The position numbers and the translations under genes are program-made. A stretch of DNA of 64,000 bases from CAYJAY01 sp964370715 (lineage in GTDB: Bacteria > Bacillota > Clostridia > Oscillospirales > Ruminococcaceae): positions 198,921 through 262,920 of the forward strand of contig CAYJKJ010000001.1 of assembly GCA_964370715.1 (NCBI GenBank). Direction: 5' to 3'. The notes beneath the pieces are model-generated. The model was not told the origin of the DNA. It saw only the letters and a program-made list of their open reading frames with translations, and ran no database searches. This document shows positions 8,922 to 17,792 of the stretch, in pieces. How positions within the stretch are numbered: position 1 is the first letter of the stretch; the number at the start of each line of letters is the position of its first letter.

Positions 8922-9986
8922 TTATTTAAAATCTGCAACGTTTGCAATTGTAACACCAACATATGGTACACGAACTGCTTTCGTTTCTTCGTTTTCAATA
9001 ACCCAATCAGTACCTTGAACTACATCATTTCCTTGAGCTGCGTTAACAGCTAATTCAATAGTTGCTACAGCTTGATTTACGCCGTCATTCAAAACTGTTC
9101 CTTGCATTGTTCCAGCTTCGATCATTGTCAATGCTTCAGCAAGTGCGTCAACACCATAGAGAGGTATCGAAACGCCAGCTTTTTCCATTGCTGCCGATGC
9201 GCCGAAAGCCATGCCGTCGTTGTTAGCGATTACGAGTTCGATTTCATCGCCGAATTGTGTAATCCAACCGCTCATGTTTGCTTCGCCGTCTGCTGTCGAC
9301 CATGTAGCCGAAGGTTGCATTGCAAGTTCTTCAACTTCGATGCCAGCTTCTACGATTGTTTTAACAGACCATTCTGTTCTAGCTTCTGCGTCAGGATGTC
9401 CTGCTTCACCTTTAAGCATAACGTATTGGATAACTCCGTCGCCGTTTTTATCCCAATCCGGATTAGCTTGGATGTCAGCTGCCATCATTTCGCCTTGGAT
9501 GATTCCGCTTTCAGCAGAGTTTGTTCCAACATACCATACTTTGTCGTATGATGTCATCGAACCGTCAGTAGCTTCTTTGTTGAAAAGAACGAGAGGGATA
9601 TCAGCTGCTTGAGCTTTGCCGATAACTTCTCCAGCTGCTGCTGGGTCAACTAGGTTGATAGCCAAAACATCAACACCTTGTGTGATGTATGTATCGATTT
9701 GGTTGTTCAATGTTGCTTGGTCGCCTTGCGAGTCAGCGATTGTCAATTCAGCGCCAGCTTCTGCTGCTGCTGCTTCAAGAGCGGGTTTAACAACGCCGTT
9801 CATGAAGTTGTCAGCGCCCGAATAGATGTTTGCGCCGATAACGATTGCTTCGCCAGTAGCTTCAGTTGTTTCTTCTGTTGTTGCTTCCGGTGTTGTTGTT
9901 GCGGGTTCTTCTGCTGGTGTGCAAGCTGCAAACATAACTGTTGCCATTGCTACACACAAGAGAACTGCTAAAATTCTTTTTGTCAT
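8922..9986 (-). CDS. mglB: D-galactose/D-glucose-binding lipoprotein
   Basis: The 354-residue product has a lipoprotein signal (MTKRILAVLLCVAMATVMFA, Cys at 21), a Thr/Glu-rich spacer to about residue 45, and a type I periplasmic-binding fold. It closely resembles MglB: the calcium loop DWDKNGDGVIQY, LKGEAGHPDAEART, VIANNDGMAFGA, YGVDALAEAL and GTVLNDG all follow the enterobacterial protein in order. It captures the sugar outside the membrane for MglAC. ATG 9986 follows GGAGG at a spacing of seven; upstream in-frame codons lie within the operator and leader and were rejected. Its own promoter with a catabolite-type palindrome lies upstream. Confidence 0.93.
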   Translation of the reverse strand: MTKRILAVLLCVAMATVMFAACTPAEEPATTTPEATTEETTEATGEAIVIGANIYSGADNFMNGVVKPALEAAAAEAGAELTIADSQGDQATLNNQIDTYITQGVDVLAINLVDPAAAGEVIGKAQAADIPLVLFNKEATDGSMTSYDKVWYVGTNSAESGIIQGEMMAADIQANPDWDKNGDGVIQYVMLKGEAGHPDAEARTEWSVKTIVEAGIEVEELAMQPSATWSTADGEANMSGWITQFGDEIELVIANNDGMAFGASAAMEKAGVSIPLYGVDALAEALTMIEAGTMQGTVLNDGVNQAVATIELAVNAAQGNDVVQGTDWVIENEETKAVRVPYVGVTIANVADFK

Positions 9987-10014
9987 AAAAAACTTCCTCC
10001 AAAGTTTATTAATT

Positions 10015-10034
10015 TTGTGTAAGTGTTTACACAA
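10015..10034 (-). promoter_or_regulatory. cre-like perfect palindrome at the mglB transcription start
   Basis: The 20 bases form an 8-base perfect inverted repeat with a 4-base centre: TTGTGTAA-ACAC-TTACACAA on the minus strand. The inner 14 bases agree with the CcpA catabolite-responsive element consensus (TGWAARCGYTWWCA) at 13 positions on either strand. It overlaps the predicted transcription start, a position that would repress mglB. Confidence 0.65.
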
Positions 10035-10039
10035 CTAGT

Positions 10040-10067
10040 ATTATATCACTTAACCAAAACAAATCAA
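10040..10067 (-). promoter_or_regulatory. mglB promoter
   Basis: On the minus strand TTGATT is followed after 16 bases by TATAAT (complement of 10040-10045). The predicted start falls at about 10033, inside the palindrome, leaving a leader of roughly 45 bases before the mglB ATG. Confidence 0.75.
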
Positions 10068-10141
10068 TGTGATATTCTATTCAATTTTGTTAAAAATTTT
10101 ACGATTTCTTTTCCTGTTGTTCTTATATTCTTAACATTTTG

Positions 10142-11140
10142 TTAATCGAACGGAAATAAAACTCGTTGATACTCCTCTTCAAACATCGATTGTTTATCTA
10201 CAACGGTTGTTTTTGTGTCGATGTCAGTTTGTTCTATCGGGATGTTGTTTATAAGGTTATAGGCATACTCTACCCCGAGGTATCCCATAGCAAAAGGGTT
10301 TTGCACAACAAGGGCATCAACGTCCCCCGTTTCCAACATCCCAACCGAAATCGAGTTGTTATCAAAAGCCACCACCGTTGTTTTGTCTCCCAGTTGCAAC
10401 CGCTCGATGGCATAACCAACTCCAAGGCTAGTCCATTCATTAAATGTAACTATAACATTTAAATCTGGATGATCTCGAAACAGCTCGATAGTTGCTTCCT
10501 CTGCTTGCTCTGTTGTCGATAAAACATTTATCCCAACCATATATTCAACTCTTTCATCCTGCTCTACACAATCTATAAAGCCCGCTTCCCGCTCCTGTCC
10601 GTTGGCGGTGTTTTCATCAAAGTTGACGATTCCTATCTTGAGTATATCTTGGTTTGTTCTAAGAACCGCTTCCCCCGCCATATATCCTGCTGTATAATTA
10701 TCGGTTCCTATGTGGTATTTCACACCCTCGCTGTTAACATCGCTGTCGATGCTTATTACATGAACCCCTTTTGCGATAACTTCATCAACTGTTTTTGCGT
10801 TTGCGTTATAGTCTACCGCCGAAAGCACGATAGCTTTCGCCCCTCTTTCGACCGCTTGTTCTATTAGTTTATTTTGTGTTTCGAAATCCTCCTCATGGTT
10901 GGGTCCGCCAAAAGATACATTTAAATTATATTCAACCCCGGCGGCGTTTGCTCCGGCTTCCACCTCTTTGAAAAAATCCGACGTAGTAGATTTTGTTATT
11001 ACCGCCACATAGGATTTAACGCTGTTTGCATCATCAACTTGTATTGCGCTAAAGTTTAGCACAATAACGACACCTCCAACACAATAAACCAATATGAGGA
11101 CTACAACGCTTAATAAAACGGTCCATCTACTTTTCGTCAT
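10142..11140 (-). CDS. membrane-anchored sugar-binding protein of a three-component sensor
   Basis: The 332-residue product has one uncleaved-looking N-terminal membrane segment (about residues 8-30, no lipobox) followed by a type I sugar-binding fold (Peripla_BP_4 type: AVITKSTTSDFF, GAKAIVLSAVDYNANA, IGTDNYTAGYMAGE, VVAFDNNSISVGML). Its gene overlaps the end of the histidine kinase gene by 14 bases. This order (binding protein with LytS/YesM-type kinase and YesN-type regulator beside a sugar ABC importer) is the same as the XylFII-LytS-YesN xylose sensor of Clostridium beijerinckii, where the anchored protein presents the sugar to the kinase. I infer the same role here, with a galactose/glucose-like ligand; a role in transport is less likely because mglB is present. 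Confidence 0.8.
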   Translation of the reverse strand: MTKSRWTVLLSVVVLILVYCVGGVVIVLNFSAIQVDDANSVKSYVAVITKSTTSDFFKEVEAGANAAGVEYNLNVSFGGPNHEEDFETQNKLIEQAVERGAKAIVLSAVDYNANAKTVDEVIAKGVHVISIDSDVNSEGVKYHIGTDNYTAGYMAGEAVLRTNQDILKIGIVNFDENTANGQEREAGFIDCVEQDERVEYMVGINVLSTTEQAEEATIELFRDHPDLNVIVTFNEWTSLGVGYAIERLQLGDKTTVVAFDNNSISVGMLETGDVDALVVQNPFAMGYLGVEYAYNLINNIPIEQTDIDTKTTVVDKQSMFEEEYQRVLFPFD

Positions 11141-12860
11141 ACTCCCCCTCCATAATCTTTGGCATTCGTATTATTACCTTTGTTCCCTCGTCCTGTTCGC
11201 TTTCGATATCAAGCCCGAACTGTTCGCCAAAATAAATCCTTATTCTATCACGAACGTTTTTAATACCGATACCGGCTTTGTCATTATCCTCTTTGTGCAA
11301 AATATCCTCTATTTGTTCTTTCGACATACCAACGCCGTTATCTTCAACAACCATGATAATTTCGTTTTCTGTCGCCGAAATAACGATACGTATCTCGCCC
11401 TTGTCTACCATTCGGTCAAGCCCGTGGTAGATGCAGTTTTCAATAATAGGTTGCAATGTTATTTTGTTGCAAAGATAATCTTTACACCCTTCATCCATCT
11501 CTATAGTATAACTAAATTGATTTCTGTATCGGTAGTTTTGAATTTTGAGATAACTAGTGGCGTGTTTAACCTCGTTTTCAATCGTTATTAGTTCATGCCC
11601 TCTGCTTATGCTAATGCGAAACAACCTAGCAAGCGAATTTACCATTTCAACAGCTTCTTCCGTCCGCTTCTCTTCACACATCCACGCTATCGAATCTAGC
11701 GTGTTGTATAAAAAATGCGGGTTAATCTGCGATTGCAGCGCATTAAGTTCGGTCTTTTTAAGACTTATCTCCTCTTTACGAACTTTTTCCATGAGTTGTT
11801 GAATTCTAACAACCATATGCCCGAAAGAATCCGACAACCGAACTATCTCTTTTGTTCCTTCGATCGATTGATATTTAAATATCTGGGCATTCTTTTCGAA
11901 ATCTTCCATAGCGCTCTGTAGTTTTTGAGCCGGTCTTGAAAAAACCCTTGCAAATAAAATGCCAATTCCAAAACTTGTGAACACTATCATAACAAAGATA
12001 ACCAAAGCGATTATAAGCATCCGCTCAACCCTACTTGTAACCAGCTCTTCGATATAGCTAACCCCAACTATTCGCCATTCTGAGTTATCCAGCGTAGCAA
12101 GGGTGTATATTTCATCTTCTCGAATGTAAGAACCATCTGAATTTAAGGAAATTTCCGCAGTTGGTTCTTCTTTTATATCATTAAATATAAGGTTTTGTTG
12201 TGGGTGGTATATAATATTTCCTTCATTATCTACTATATAACAATAGCCATGTTGACCAATTCCAACCTCATCGATACAACTTGCTATCTCGGAAAATTGA
12301 ATATCTATCCCAATTTGTATAATCTCTTGTTCCGATAGCTTGATTTCTTTCGACAACGTAACAACCCATGGATATTCATTTAAAAACAACGAATTAACGT
12401 GGGGTTTGGATATTGTAAGCGGCATTAAATACTGGTCGCCATTCTCGTTTGAAATATCAAAATAAGATAGATCCACCAACGCTTCCTGTTTATACTCGAT
12501 GTTGTCCGACCACGAGCCTAACAGCGTTCCACCCTCTTGATAAAGATTAATCGCAACGATATCGGGTCTACTTTCTAACAGGTTTGCCACAACCCTTTCC
12601 CATTCATCCTGTGGAGCAAAAACGCTAAGTTCCAACACCTCCATCAAGCTTTCCATGTCTTCTATATATCTATTCGTCGTGTTTGCCGCTTGTGCTACCG
12701 TCTGTTCGCTATTGATTATCGTCACCTGTTCAATCGAACTCGCGTAGATGTTGATAAAGATGGTAATCGCCGCAACAAGGGTGATTAGCCCAATCCCGGC
12801 AACCACACCAAACATCAAAGTAGGCATATCTAAATTTCTTTTAAAGCTAAATTTCTTCAT
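11127..12860 (-). CDS. YesM/LytS-type sensor histidine kinase
   Basis: The 577-residue product has a membrane segment at about 14-37, an extracytoplasmic Cache-like region to about 275 (including GQHGYCYIVDNEGNIIYHP), a second membrane segment (about 278-302), a HAMP region, and a His_kinase domain with QINPHFLYNTLDS (His near residue 382), followed by HATPase_c with NCIYHGLD (N-box), DNGVGM (G1) and GIGIKNVRDRI (G2). It should phosphorylate the AraC-type regulator encoded five bases upstream. The C-terminus overlaps the membrane-anchored binding protein gene, which suggests both are made together. The ligand may be sensed through that partner as well as through the Cache region. Confidence 0.9.
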   Translation of the reverse strand: MKKFSFKRNLDMPTLMFGVVAGIGLITLVAAITIFINIYASSIEQVTIINSEQTVAQAANTTNRYIEDMESLMEVLELSVFAPQDEWERVVANLLESRPDIVAINLYQEGGTLLGSWSDNIEYKQEALVDLSYFDISNENGDQYLMPLTISKPHVNSLFLNEYPWVVTLSKEIKLSEQEIIQIGIDIQFSEIASCIDEVGIGQHGYCYIVDNEGNIIYHPQQNLIFNDIKEEPTAEISLNSDGSYIREDEIYTLATLDNSEWRIVGVSYIEELVTSRVERMLIIALVIFVMIVFTSFGIGILFARVFSRPAQKLQSAMEDFEKNAQIFKYQSIEGTKEIVRLSDSFGHMVVRIQQLMEKVRKEEISLKKTELNALQSQINPHFLYNTLDSIAWMCEEKRTEEAVEMVNSLARLFRISISRGHELITIENEVKHATSYLKIQNYRYRNQFSYTIEMDEGCKDYLCNKITLQPIIENCIYHGLDRMVDKGEIRIVISATENEIIMVVEDNGVGMSKEQIEDILHKEDNDKAGIGIKNVRDRIRIYFGEQFGLDIESEQDEGTKVIIRMPKIMEGEYDEK

Positions 12861-12865
12861 TACAT

Positions 12866-14152
12866 CTATTCCGCATTCTCTTGTTCCGATTGTCTTCTAA
12901 AAGCATTAGGCGACATACCAACATACTTTTTAAAACAATAGCTAAAATAATGCTGGTCGTTATAACCGCATTGTTCCGTTATCTCTCTTATCTTCATATT
13001 GCTTGTTGTTAAAAGTTCCTTCGCCTTCTCAACTCGTTTCTTGGTCAACAAGTCTACAAAGGTGCTACCCGTCGATTTTCTTATAACGGAGCTTAGATAA
13101 TTTGGGCTTATCGCAATATCGTTGCTAATCGACACGAGGGATATCTCAGAATTTGCATATTCTTTTTCGATCTTTTCAAGCGCTTTGTCGCAAACTTCGC
13201 TGCCGCTCGATTCTTGCTTGTCGTCGTTCAATCGTTCAATATCCGACATATAGCAAACATTGTTCTCTTCTTGGCTACAATTTTTAAGCGCAAGCATAGC
13301 TTCGCAATATGCAGTGTGACATTCTTGCAGATCACCTTTGGCCTTGCTTATTCCGATATGCACCTCATAATCCATAATCCGCTTTGCGCTTTGAGTAATG
13401 TCATCAACCAAAATATGGAGATATCTGTTTATGTTTCTCTGGGAATCATATATTAATGAAACTATCCTATTGCCGACAAAAAACGATGTGTGTTTAACAT
13501 ATTTTTTCATAACGCTTTCAATAGCGTTTATATTTTCCGGCAACGTGCAGTTTGTTCCTCCTGATTTTTCATCGCTAAAAGTAGACACCATAACCATGAA
13601 TTTCAAATGTTTTGTTTCTTCTCCAAGCAAACCATATTCTCTAGCTTTATTTAATAGATTTTTTTCGTTGATTTCACCTTGTTCTTCTTGATAACTATCA
13701 ATAAGCAAAGACATTAAAAAACCGATAGTTTCAGAATGTGTTTGGGTGTGAGTGTTGCTCAAAAATTCCGCAAATTTTTCGTCGATCTTTTTCTTAATCT
13801 GTTCAAGTTCCAACGTCAGTTCCCCTGTAGTTATCGGCTTTAGTATATAGCTAACTACATTATATTGAATTGCTTGTTGGGCGAAAGAGAAATCATCATA
13901 TCCGCTTAAAAAGGCAATCTGCGTATTTGGTCTTATTTCTCGAACCTTTCTTGCAAGTTCAATCCCCGTCATGAGCGGCATCTTAACATCGGTTAACAAC
14001 AAATCCGGTTCAAGCTTTTCAACCAAATCTAGCGCTTCTATTCCGTTTTCGGCTTCCCCACAAACCATAAACCCCAACTTTTCCCAAGGAACATTGTGTA
14101 CCAACCCATTCCGCAGGTGCCATTCATCTTCTGCAACGACTACAGTATACAT
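12866..14152 (-). CDS. YesN-type response regulator with AraC DNA-binding domain
   Basis: The 428-residue product starts with a receiver domain (AEDE pocket, phospho-acceptor Asp55 in LLTDVKMP, switch lysine in ILKP), has a long middle region of about 180 residues, and ends with a double helix-turn-helix AraC domain (about 325-425; ISPNYLSSVIRKSTG and EQCGYNDQHYFSYCFKKY). It is the first gene of the sensor operon, five bases before the kinase. By analogy with xylose and other YesN systems it should activate the adjacent mgl genes. A probable -10 box TATAAT lies on the minus strand at 14181-14186. Confidence 0.9.
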   Translation of the reverse strand: MYTVVVAEDEWHLRNGLVHNVPWEKLGFMVCGEAENGIEALDLVEKLEPDLLLTDVKMPLMTGIELARKVREIRPNTQIAFLSGYDDFSFAQQAIQYNVVSYILKPITTGELTLELEQIKKKIDEKFAEFLSNTHTQTHSETIGFLMSLLIDSYQEEQGEINEKNLLNKAREYGLLGEETKHLKFMVMVSTFSDEKSGGTNCTLPENINAIESVMKKYVKHTSFFVGNRIVSLIYDSQRNINRYLHILVDDITQSAKRIMDYEVHIGISKAKGDLQECHTAYCEAMLALKNCSQEENNVCYMSDIERLNDDKQESSGSEVCDKALEKIEKEYANSEISLVSISNDIAISPNYLSSVIRKSTGSTFVDLLTKKRVEKAKELLTTSNMKIREITEQCGYNDQHYFSYCFKKYVGMSPNAFRRQSEQENAE

Positions 14153-14487
14153 ACAAATCCTCTTTCTTTAAACATCATCTATTATAATGTATTGTACCCA
14201 AAAAATTATTGAGGTTATTATAGCAAAATTTTCGTTCAACTTCAATGATAAGCTGTAAAACTCGCCACTAGATCGAATATTACAATAAACGTGTAACATT
14301 TGTTATTTATAGTTATTTATATCAAGCACACTGTAATTTTAAACAAACTATAAACTTTTTGCTTTAGTTATTTACATATTACCCAAAAGTAGTATTATAT
14401 TATATAGATTATGTATAAAAGGGGGGCGATGTTGTTAAAAGGCTAATACTAACAAATTGTATAATATTTTTATGCATATTAACATTC
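14153..14487. other. divergent intergenic region between the YesN regulator and the EAL protein
   Basis: This 335-base AT-rich gap holds a minus-strand TATAAT (14181-14186, weak -35) for the sensor operon and a plus-strand TTTACA (14371-14376) with TATTAT after 16 bases (14393-14398) for the EAL gene. A GGGGGG ribosome binding site at 14421-14426 and an ATG at 14429 follow. No RNA gene, riboswitch or ORF is seen in the middle. Confidence 0.5.
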
Positions 14488-17319
14488 ATGGTGTCGTCTA
14501 CTGTTTTTGCGTCAGAACAACAAGATAATGTTATAACGGTGGGCTATTCTGTTAATTCCACCAATTTTATATCCGATATTGAGCATATAACATCAAAAGG
14601 ATACGGCTATGATATCTTCACCAAAATTGAAGATGTCAGTTCTTTTAAGTTTGAGTTTGTTCCCATTTATGGCGATCTTATAACCGCTGTTGAAAACGGA
14701 GAAGTTGATGTTGGCGGTTTTGTTTTTAAAACCGAAAGTCGTGAACAAAGAGTAGCGTTTTCCGAAATAGCATACAGCAAAACATTTGCTGCGCTAGGGT
14801 CAAAGGACCACGACGAACTATACAACAACCCAAAGCAGCTCGACGGCAAAACAGTTTCTCTTTTTGAAGACAGCATTGCAAAAACAAAACTAGACCACTA
14901 TCTTGAATACCATGATGTTTCGGTTGAATATAATTATTATTCACCCACATACTACACCCATACCGATTCAGATTATTATATCATCTACACCCAAGATTTA
15001 GCGTCGGAAAATTTTAACAACGTGTTAAACCTTGGTGTGTTTAACCTACACTTAATATCAAGCCATCAAAACAAAGACACTTTAGATCTTCTCAACTCCA
15101 TTTTTTATGACATAGTTTCCACCGAAGGCAACTACTACATGGAGCTTGAAGAAAAATATCTAGCACAAAACATCGAATTAAACCACCGTTCGTTGAACCC
15201 AACTGAGGTAGATATTCTAAGACAACGTCCGCTAGAGGTTGGTTACATTGCGGATTATGCGCCGATTTCTTTTACTAATGCAGAGGGCAAACCCGACGGA
15301 TTTATGGTAGACCTTATGAATTTGTTTGTTGAAGAATATGGTTTTGAAGTTATATATAAACCATATTCCCTTAAGGCCGACCCGAGGCTACATGAAGATT
15401 TCGATGTAATGTTAACGATATATGGCGATGGTGTACACGACTATGATTTTTACAAGGCGACGGAATCTTTATATGAACTCCCGCTTTATGCCCAGGTTCG
15501 AAGCACTATTTATAATCAATATAACGACCCCGCCGAAATGTTCAACAACCTAACCACCATAGGTTCGCTTCCATACGATGCCATTAACACCAAGCAGTTT
15601 GAGACTCAGTTCCCCCAAGCAGAGATAATTATTTATAACGATTGGGATGATCTTCTTAATGACTTTGCAAACAAAGAGCTCGAATCGATAATAACCACCC
15701 AAAGCTCTGCAACGTATGTCGAGATCTATCTCGAGAGCATCGAAAGGGTGACGGTTCCAACCAACATCCAAATACCGATTCAGTTTTTTATCTCCCATAA
15801 GATAGAACATGAATATGCACCTATATTCAACATCATATTCGACAACTTCACGGTGGATAATTATCGGGATATCATCAACAGCAACTCGATAGAGTTCTAT
15901 CCGCAACCAACTCTTTTAACACATATTCGTGATAATTCTTTGATATATTCTTTAGCGATTATTTTAATTATCTTTCTAATATTTTTTGTTGTATATCGCA
16001 ACCAAAAAAAGGAACGAGAGATAATATATAAAGCATATAACACCGATTCTCTAACAGGCTTAATGTCGATGAACCGTTTCACCGAAGTTCTAACCGAAAC
16101 AATTAAAAACAGCTCCCCCGGAGAATATGAGATTATATCGTTTGATGTTGATATGTTTAAGAGCATCAACTTGCATTACAGCGAAAAGCAAGGAACCGAA
16201 GTTATTATAGCAATTGCAAAATCCCTCAAACAAGCCTTTAACGAAAAATCGGTTTACATAACAAGAAGAATTGCCGACCAATTTATCATCGCTCGAAAAA
16301 AGGGCGATGGCGGAACGGTCGAAAGCATATACAAAGACTTTATCCAACCCCGTGTTCGAGATGCGATTAACGACAAAAACACCGTTGTCATGTCGTTTGG
16401 AATCATCTCGGTAGACAACTGCAACGAAAATATCTCCACCCTTGTCGGACAGGTTGACAGCGCAAAAAGAAAAGGAAAAGGAAAGCACACCACAACATTT
16501 ATTACGTTTGATGACACCATGAGAAAACAGTTTCAATCCAAGATTGACTACACTTTCCGTATGGAACAAGCTCTCGAGGACAAAGAGTTTAGAGCTGTTT
16601 ACCAACCGAAAATCAATTTCGATTCACTAATGGTTAATGGTGCTGAAGCCCTTGTTCGTTGGAAACCAAAAAACAAAGACACAATCTATCCCAATGACTT
16701 TATCCCTGTTTTTGAAGAAAACGGTTTTATCTCACATCTTGATATGTTTGTGTTGGAACAAGTTTGCATCTTCATCGACCAAAACCGAAAACTAACCGAA
16801 ACGCTTCGGTTGTCGGTCAACCTTTCGGGTTACACCGTGCTTTCAAAAGACCTTGTTCAAAAGATAACCGACATAACCGACCGCTACAATGTGCCACACG
16901 ATATGTTGGATTTCGAGATAACCGAAAGCGCCCTAGTTGGCAACGAACGTGAATTTTTAACGATTACCAAACAGCTAAAAAAACTTGGTTTTTTTGTTTC
17001 AATCGATGATTTTGGCGCCGGAGTTTCTTCTCTTAACCGCCTTGGAACTATCGAAGCGAATATACTAAAGCTCGACAAAGCGTTTTTCGATATGAAAGAC
17101 CATGAAAAAAACAGCAGTGTTGTAGTTCAAGACATTATATCAATGGCGAAACATCTTGATATGGCGGTAGTTGCGGAGGGAGTTGAAACTCTTCAACAAG
17201 CACTATGGCTCAAAGATATCAACTGCGATTATGCTCAAGGATATTTCTTTGAAAAACCGCTCGAAGAGCAAGATTTTAAACAGCTGTTACAAAACAAAAA
17301 AGTTTACATATTAGAATAG
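14488..17319 (+). CDS. tandem solute-binding domains fused to degenerate GGDEF and EAL phosphodiesterase
   Basis: The open frame encodes 943 residues: two SBP_bac_3-type solute-binding domains (about 12-240 and 245-475), a membrane helix (about 484-503), a GGDEF domain and a C-terminal EAL domain (from about 695). The GGDEF signature is replaced by RIADQ near residue 595, so cyclase activity is unlikely. The EAL domain looks complete: EALVR (Glu720), LSVNLS, FEITE, IDDFGAG, LKLDK, VVAEGVE and QGYFF. It probably degrades c-di-GMP in response to an extracellular amino acid or sugar. The natural start is uncertain: the same frame upstream reads a full signal peptide but has no start codon, while ATG 14429 with a good ribosome binding site is one base out of frame. 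Confidence 0.88.
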   Translation: MVSSTVFASEQQDNVITVGYSVNSTNFISDIEHITSKGYGYDIFTKIEDVSSFKFEFVPIYGDLITAVENGEVDVGGFVFKTESREQRVAFSEIAYSKTFAALGSKDHDELYNNPKQLDGKTVSLFEDSIAKTKLDHYLEYHDVSVEYNYYSPTYYTHTDSDYYIIYTQDLASENFNNVLNLGVFNLHLISSHQNKDTLDLLNSIFYDIVSTEGNYYMELEEKYLAQNIELNHRSLNPTEVDILRQRPLEVGYIADYAPISFTNAEGKPDGFMVDLMNLFVEEYGFEVIYKPYSLKADPRLHEDFDVMLTIYGDGVHDYDFYKATESLYELPLYAQVRSTIYNQYNDPAEMFNNLTTIGSLPYDAINTKQFETQFPQAEIIIYNDWDDLLNDFANKELESIITTQSSATYVEIYLESIERVTVPTNIQIPIQFFISHKIEHEYAPIFNIIFDNFTVDNYRDIINSNSIEFYPQPTLLTHIRDNSLIYSLAIILIIFLIFFVVYRNQKKEREIIYKAYNTDSLTGLMSMNRFTEVLTETIKNSSPGEYEIISFDVDMFKSINLHYSEKQGTEVIIAIAKSLKQAFNEKSVYITRRIADQFIIARKKGDGGTVESIYKDFIQPRVRDAINDKNTVVMSFGIISVDNCNENISTLVGQVDSAKRKGKGKHTTTFITFDDTMRKQFQSKIDYTFRMEQALEDKEFRAVYQPKINFDSLMVNGAEALVRWKPKNKDTIYPNDFIPVFEENGFISHLDMFVLEQVCIFIDQNRKLTETLRLSVNLSGYTVLSKDLVQKITDITDRYNVPHDMLDFEITESALVGNEREFLTITKQLKKLGFFVSIDDFGAGVSSLNRLGTIEANILKLDKAFFDMKDHEKNSSVVVQDIISMAKHLDMAVVAEGVETLQQALWLKDINCDYAQGYFFEKPLEEQDFKQLLQNKKVYILE

Positions 17320-17367
17320 TAGTTGTTTTATATTTATATAATATTTGGAACAAATATTATATAAATT

Positions 17368-17490
17368 CGCCATGTGGCTTTGCCACGGCGTCTTAAAATC
17401 TAAATGAGATGAAACTTCGATTTTTAGAAATACTGCGGTTTTTGCGCCATCGGCGCAAAATGGCAAGCAAAGCTTGACAAGTAGTATTTC
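17368..17490. repeat. palindromic repeat-like element with nested hairpins
   Basis: The stretch is unusually structured: CGCC-AT-GTGGC-TTT-GCCAC-GGCG at 17368-17390; an outer stem GAAATACT/AGTATTTC (17427-17434 with 17483-17490) enclosing TTTTGCGCC-ATC-GGCGCAAAA (17440-17460) and CAAGC-AAA-GCTTG (17464-17476). GC-rich hairpins in an otherwise AT-rich gap suggest a dispersed non-coding repeat of the REP/small-palindrome type. A minus-strand reading frame across it is not a credible gene. Confidence 0.5.
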
Positions 17491-17494
17491 CAAT

Positions 17495-17521
17495 ATCTTC
17501 ACCTCTGGTGAAGATTTTTTT
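17495..17521 (+). terminator. intrinsic terminator downstream of the EAL gene
   Basis: A perfect 9-base-pair stem ATCTTCACC-TCT-GGTGAAGAT is followed directly by a T run. It is the first terminator after the gene ending at 17319. Confidence 0.75.
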
Positions 17522-17536
17522 CACCTTTTAATCAAG

Positions 17537-17579
17537 CATGAAAAACACCTTACCGGTCAATGGCAAGGTGTTTTTCATG
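17537..17579. terminator. second, long hairpin terminator
   Basis: A perfect 15-base-pair stem (CATGAAAAACACCTT at 17537-17551 with 17565-17579, 13-base loop) with A-rich and T-rich arms. It may act as a back-up terminator on either strand. Confidence 0.6.
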
Positions 17580-17708
17580 TGTTCCTCTCCTAAATATCCT
17601 ATTTACAATTAAATATCATTTAGAATCAACAGTTTCAAAGCAATTTAGCGTTTAATATTCAGCATATTTTTTATTGATTTTTTTATATCACAATATCAAA
17701 AGATATGC

Positions 17709-17714
17709 TATAAT
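17709..17714 (+). promoter_or_regulatory. -10 box of the alpha-glucosidase promoter
   Basis: TATAAT lies 79 bases before the alpha-glucosidase ATG, with no clear -35 box at 17 bases, which may indicate activator dependence. The remaining sequence from 17580 to 17792 shows no ORF or RNA structure. Confidence 0.5.
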
Positions 17715-17792
17715 CATGTTTGCGTTTATTTAAAAAAGCGTATAAGAAATAAATATTAAACTTAATTTATAATCAGAAGGGATTCAAGATAA

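Noticed and set aside
9987..10034. Longer N-terminus for MglB starting at 10034.
   Set aside because: It would start at the predicted transcription start inside the palindrome and add residues before a standard lipoprotein signal.
17311..17502. Minus-strand reading frame of 63 codons over the hairpin element.
   Set aside because: It coincides with the palindromic repeat, has no ribosome binding site and no plausible protein features.
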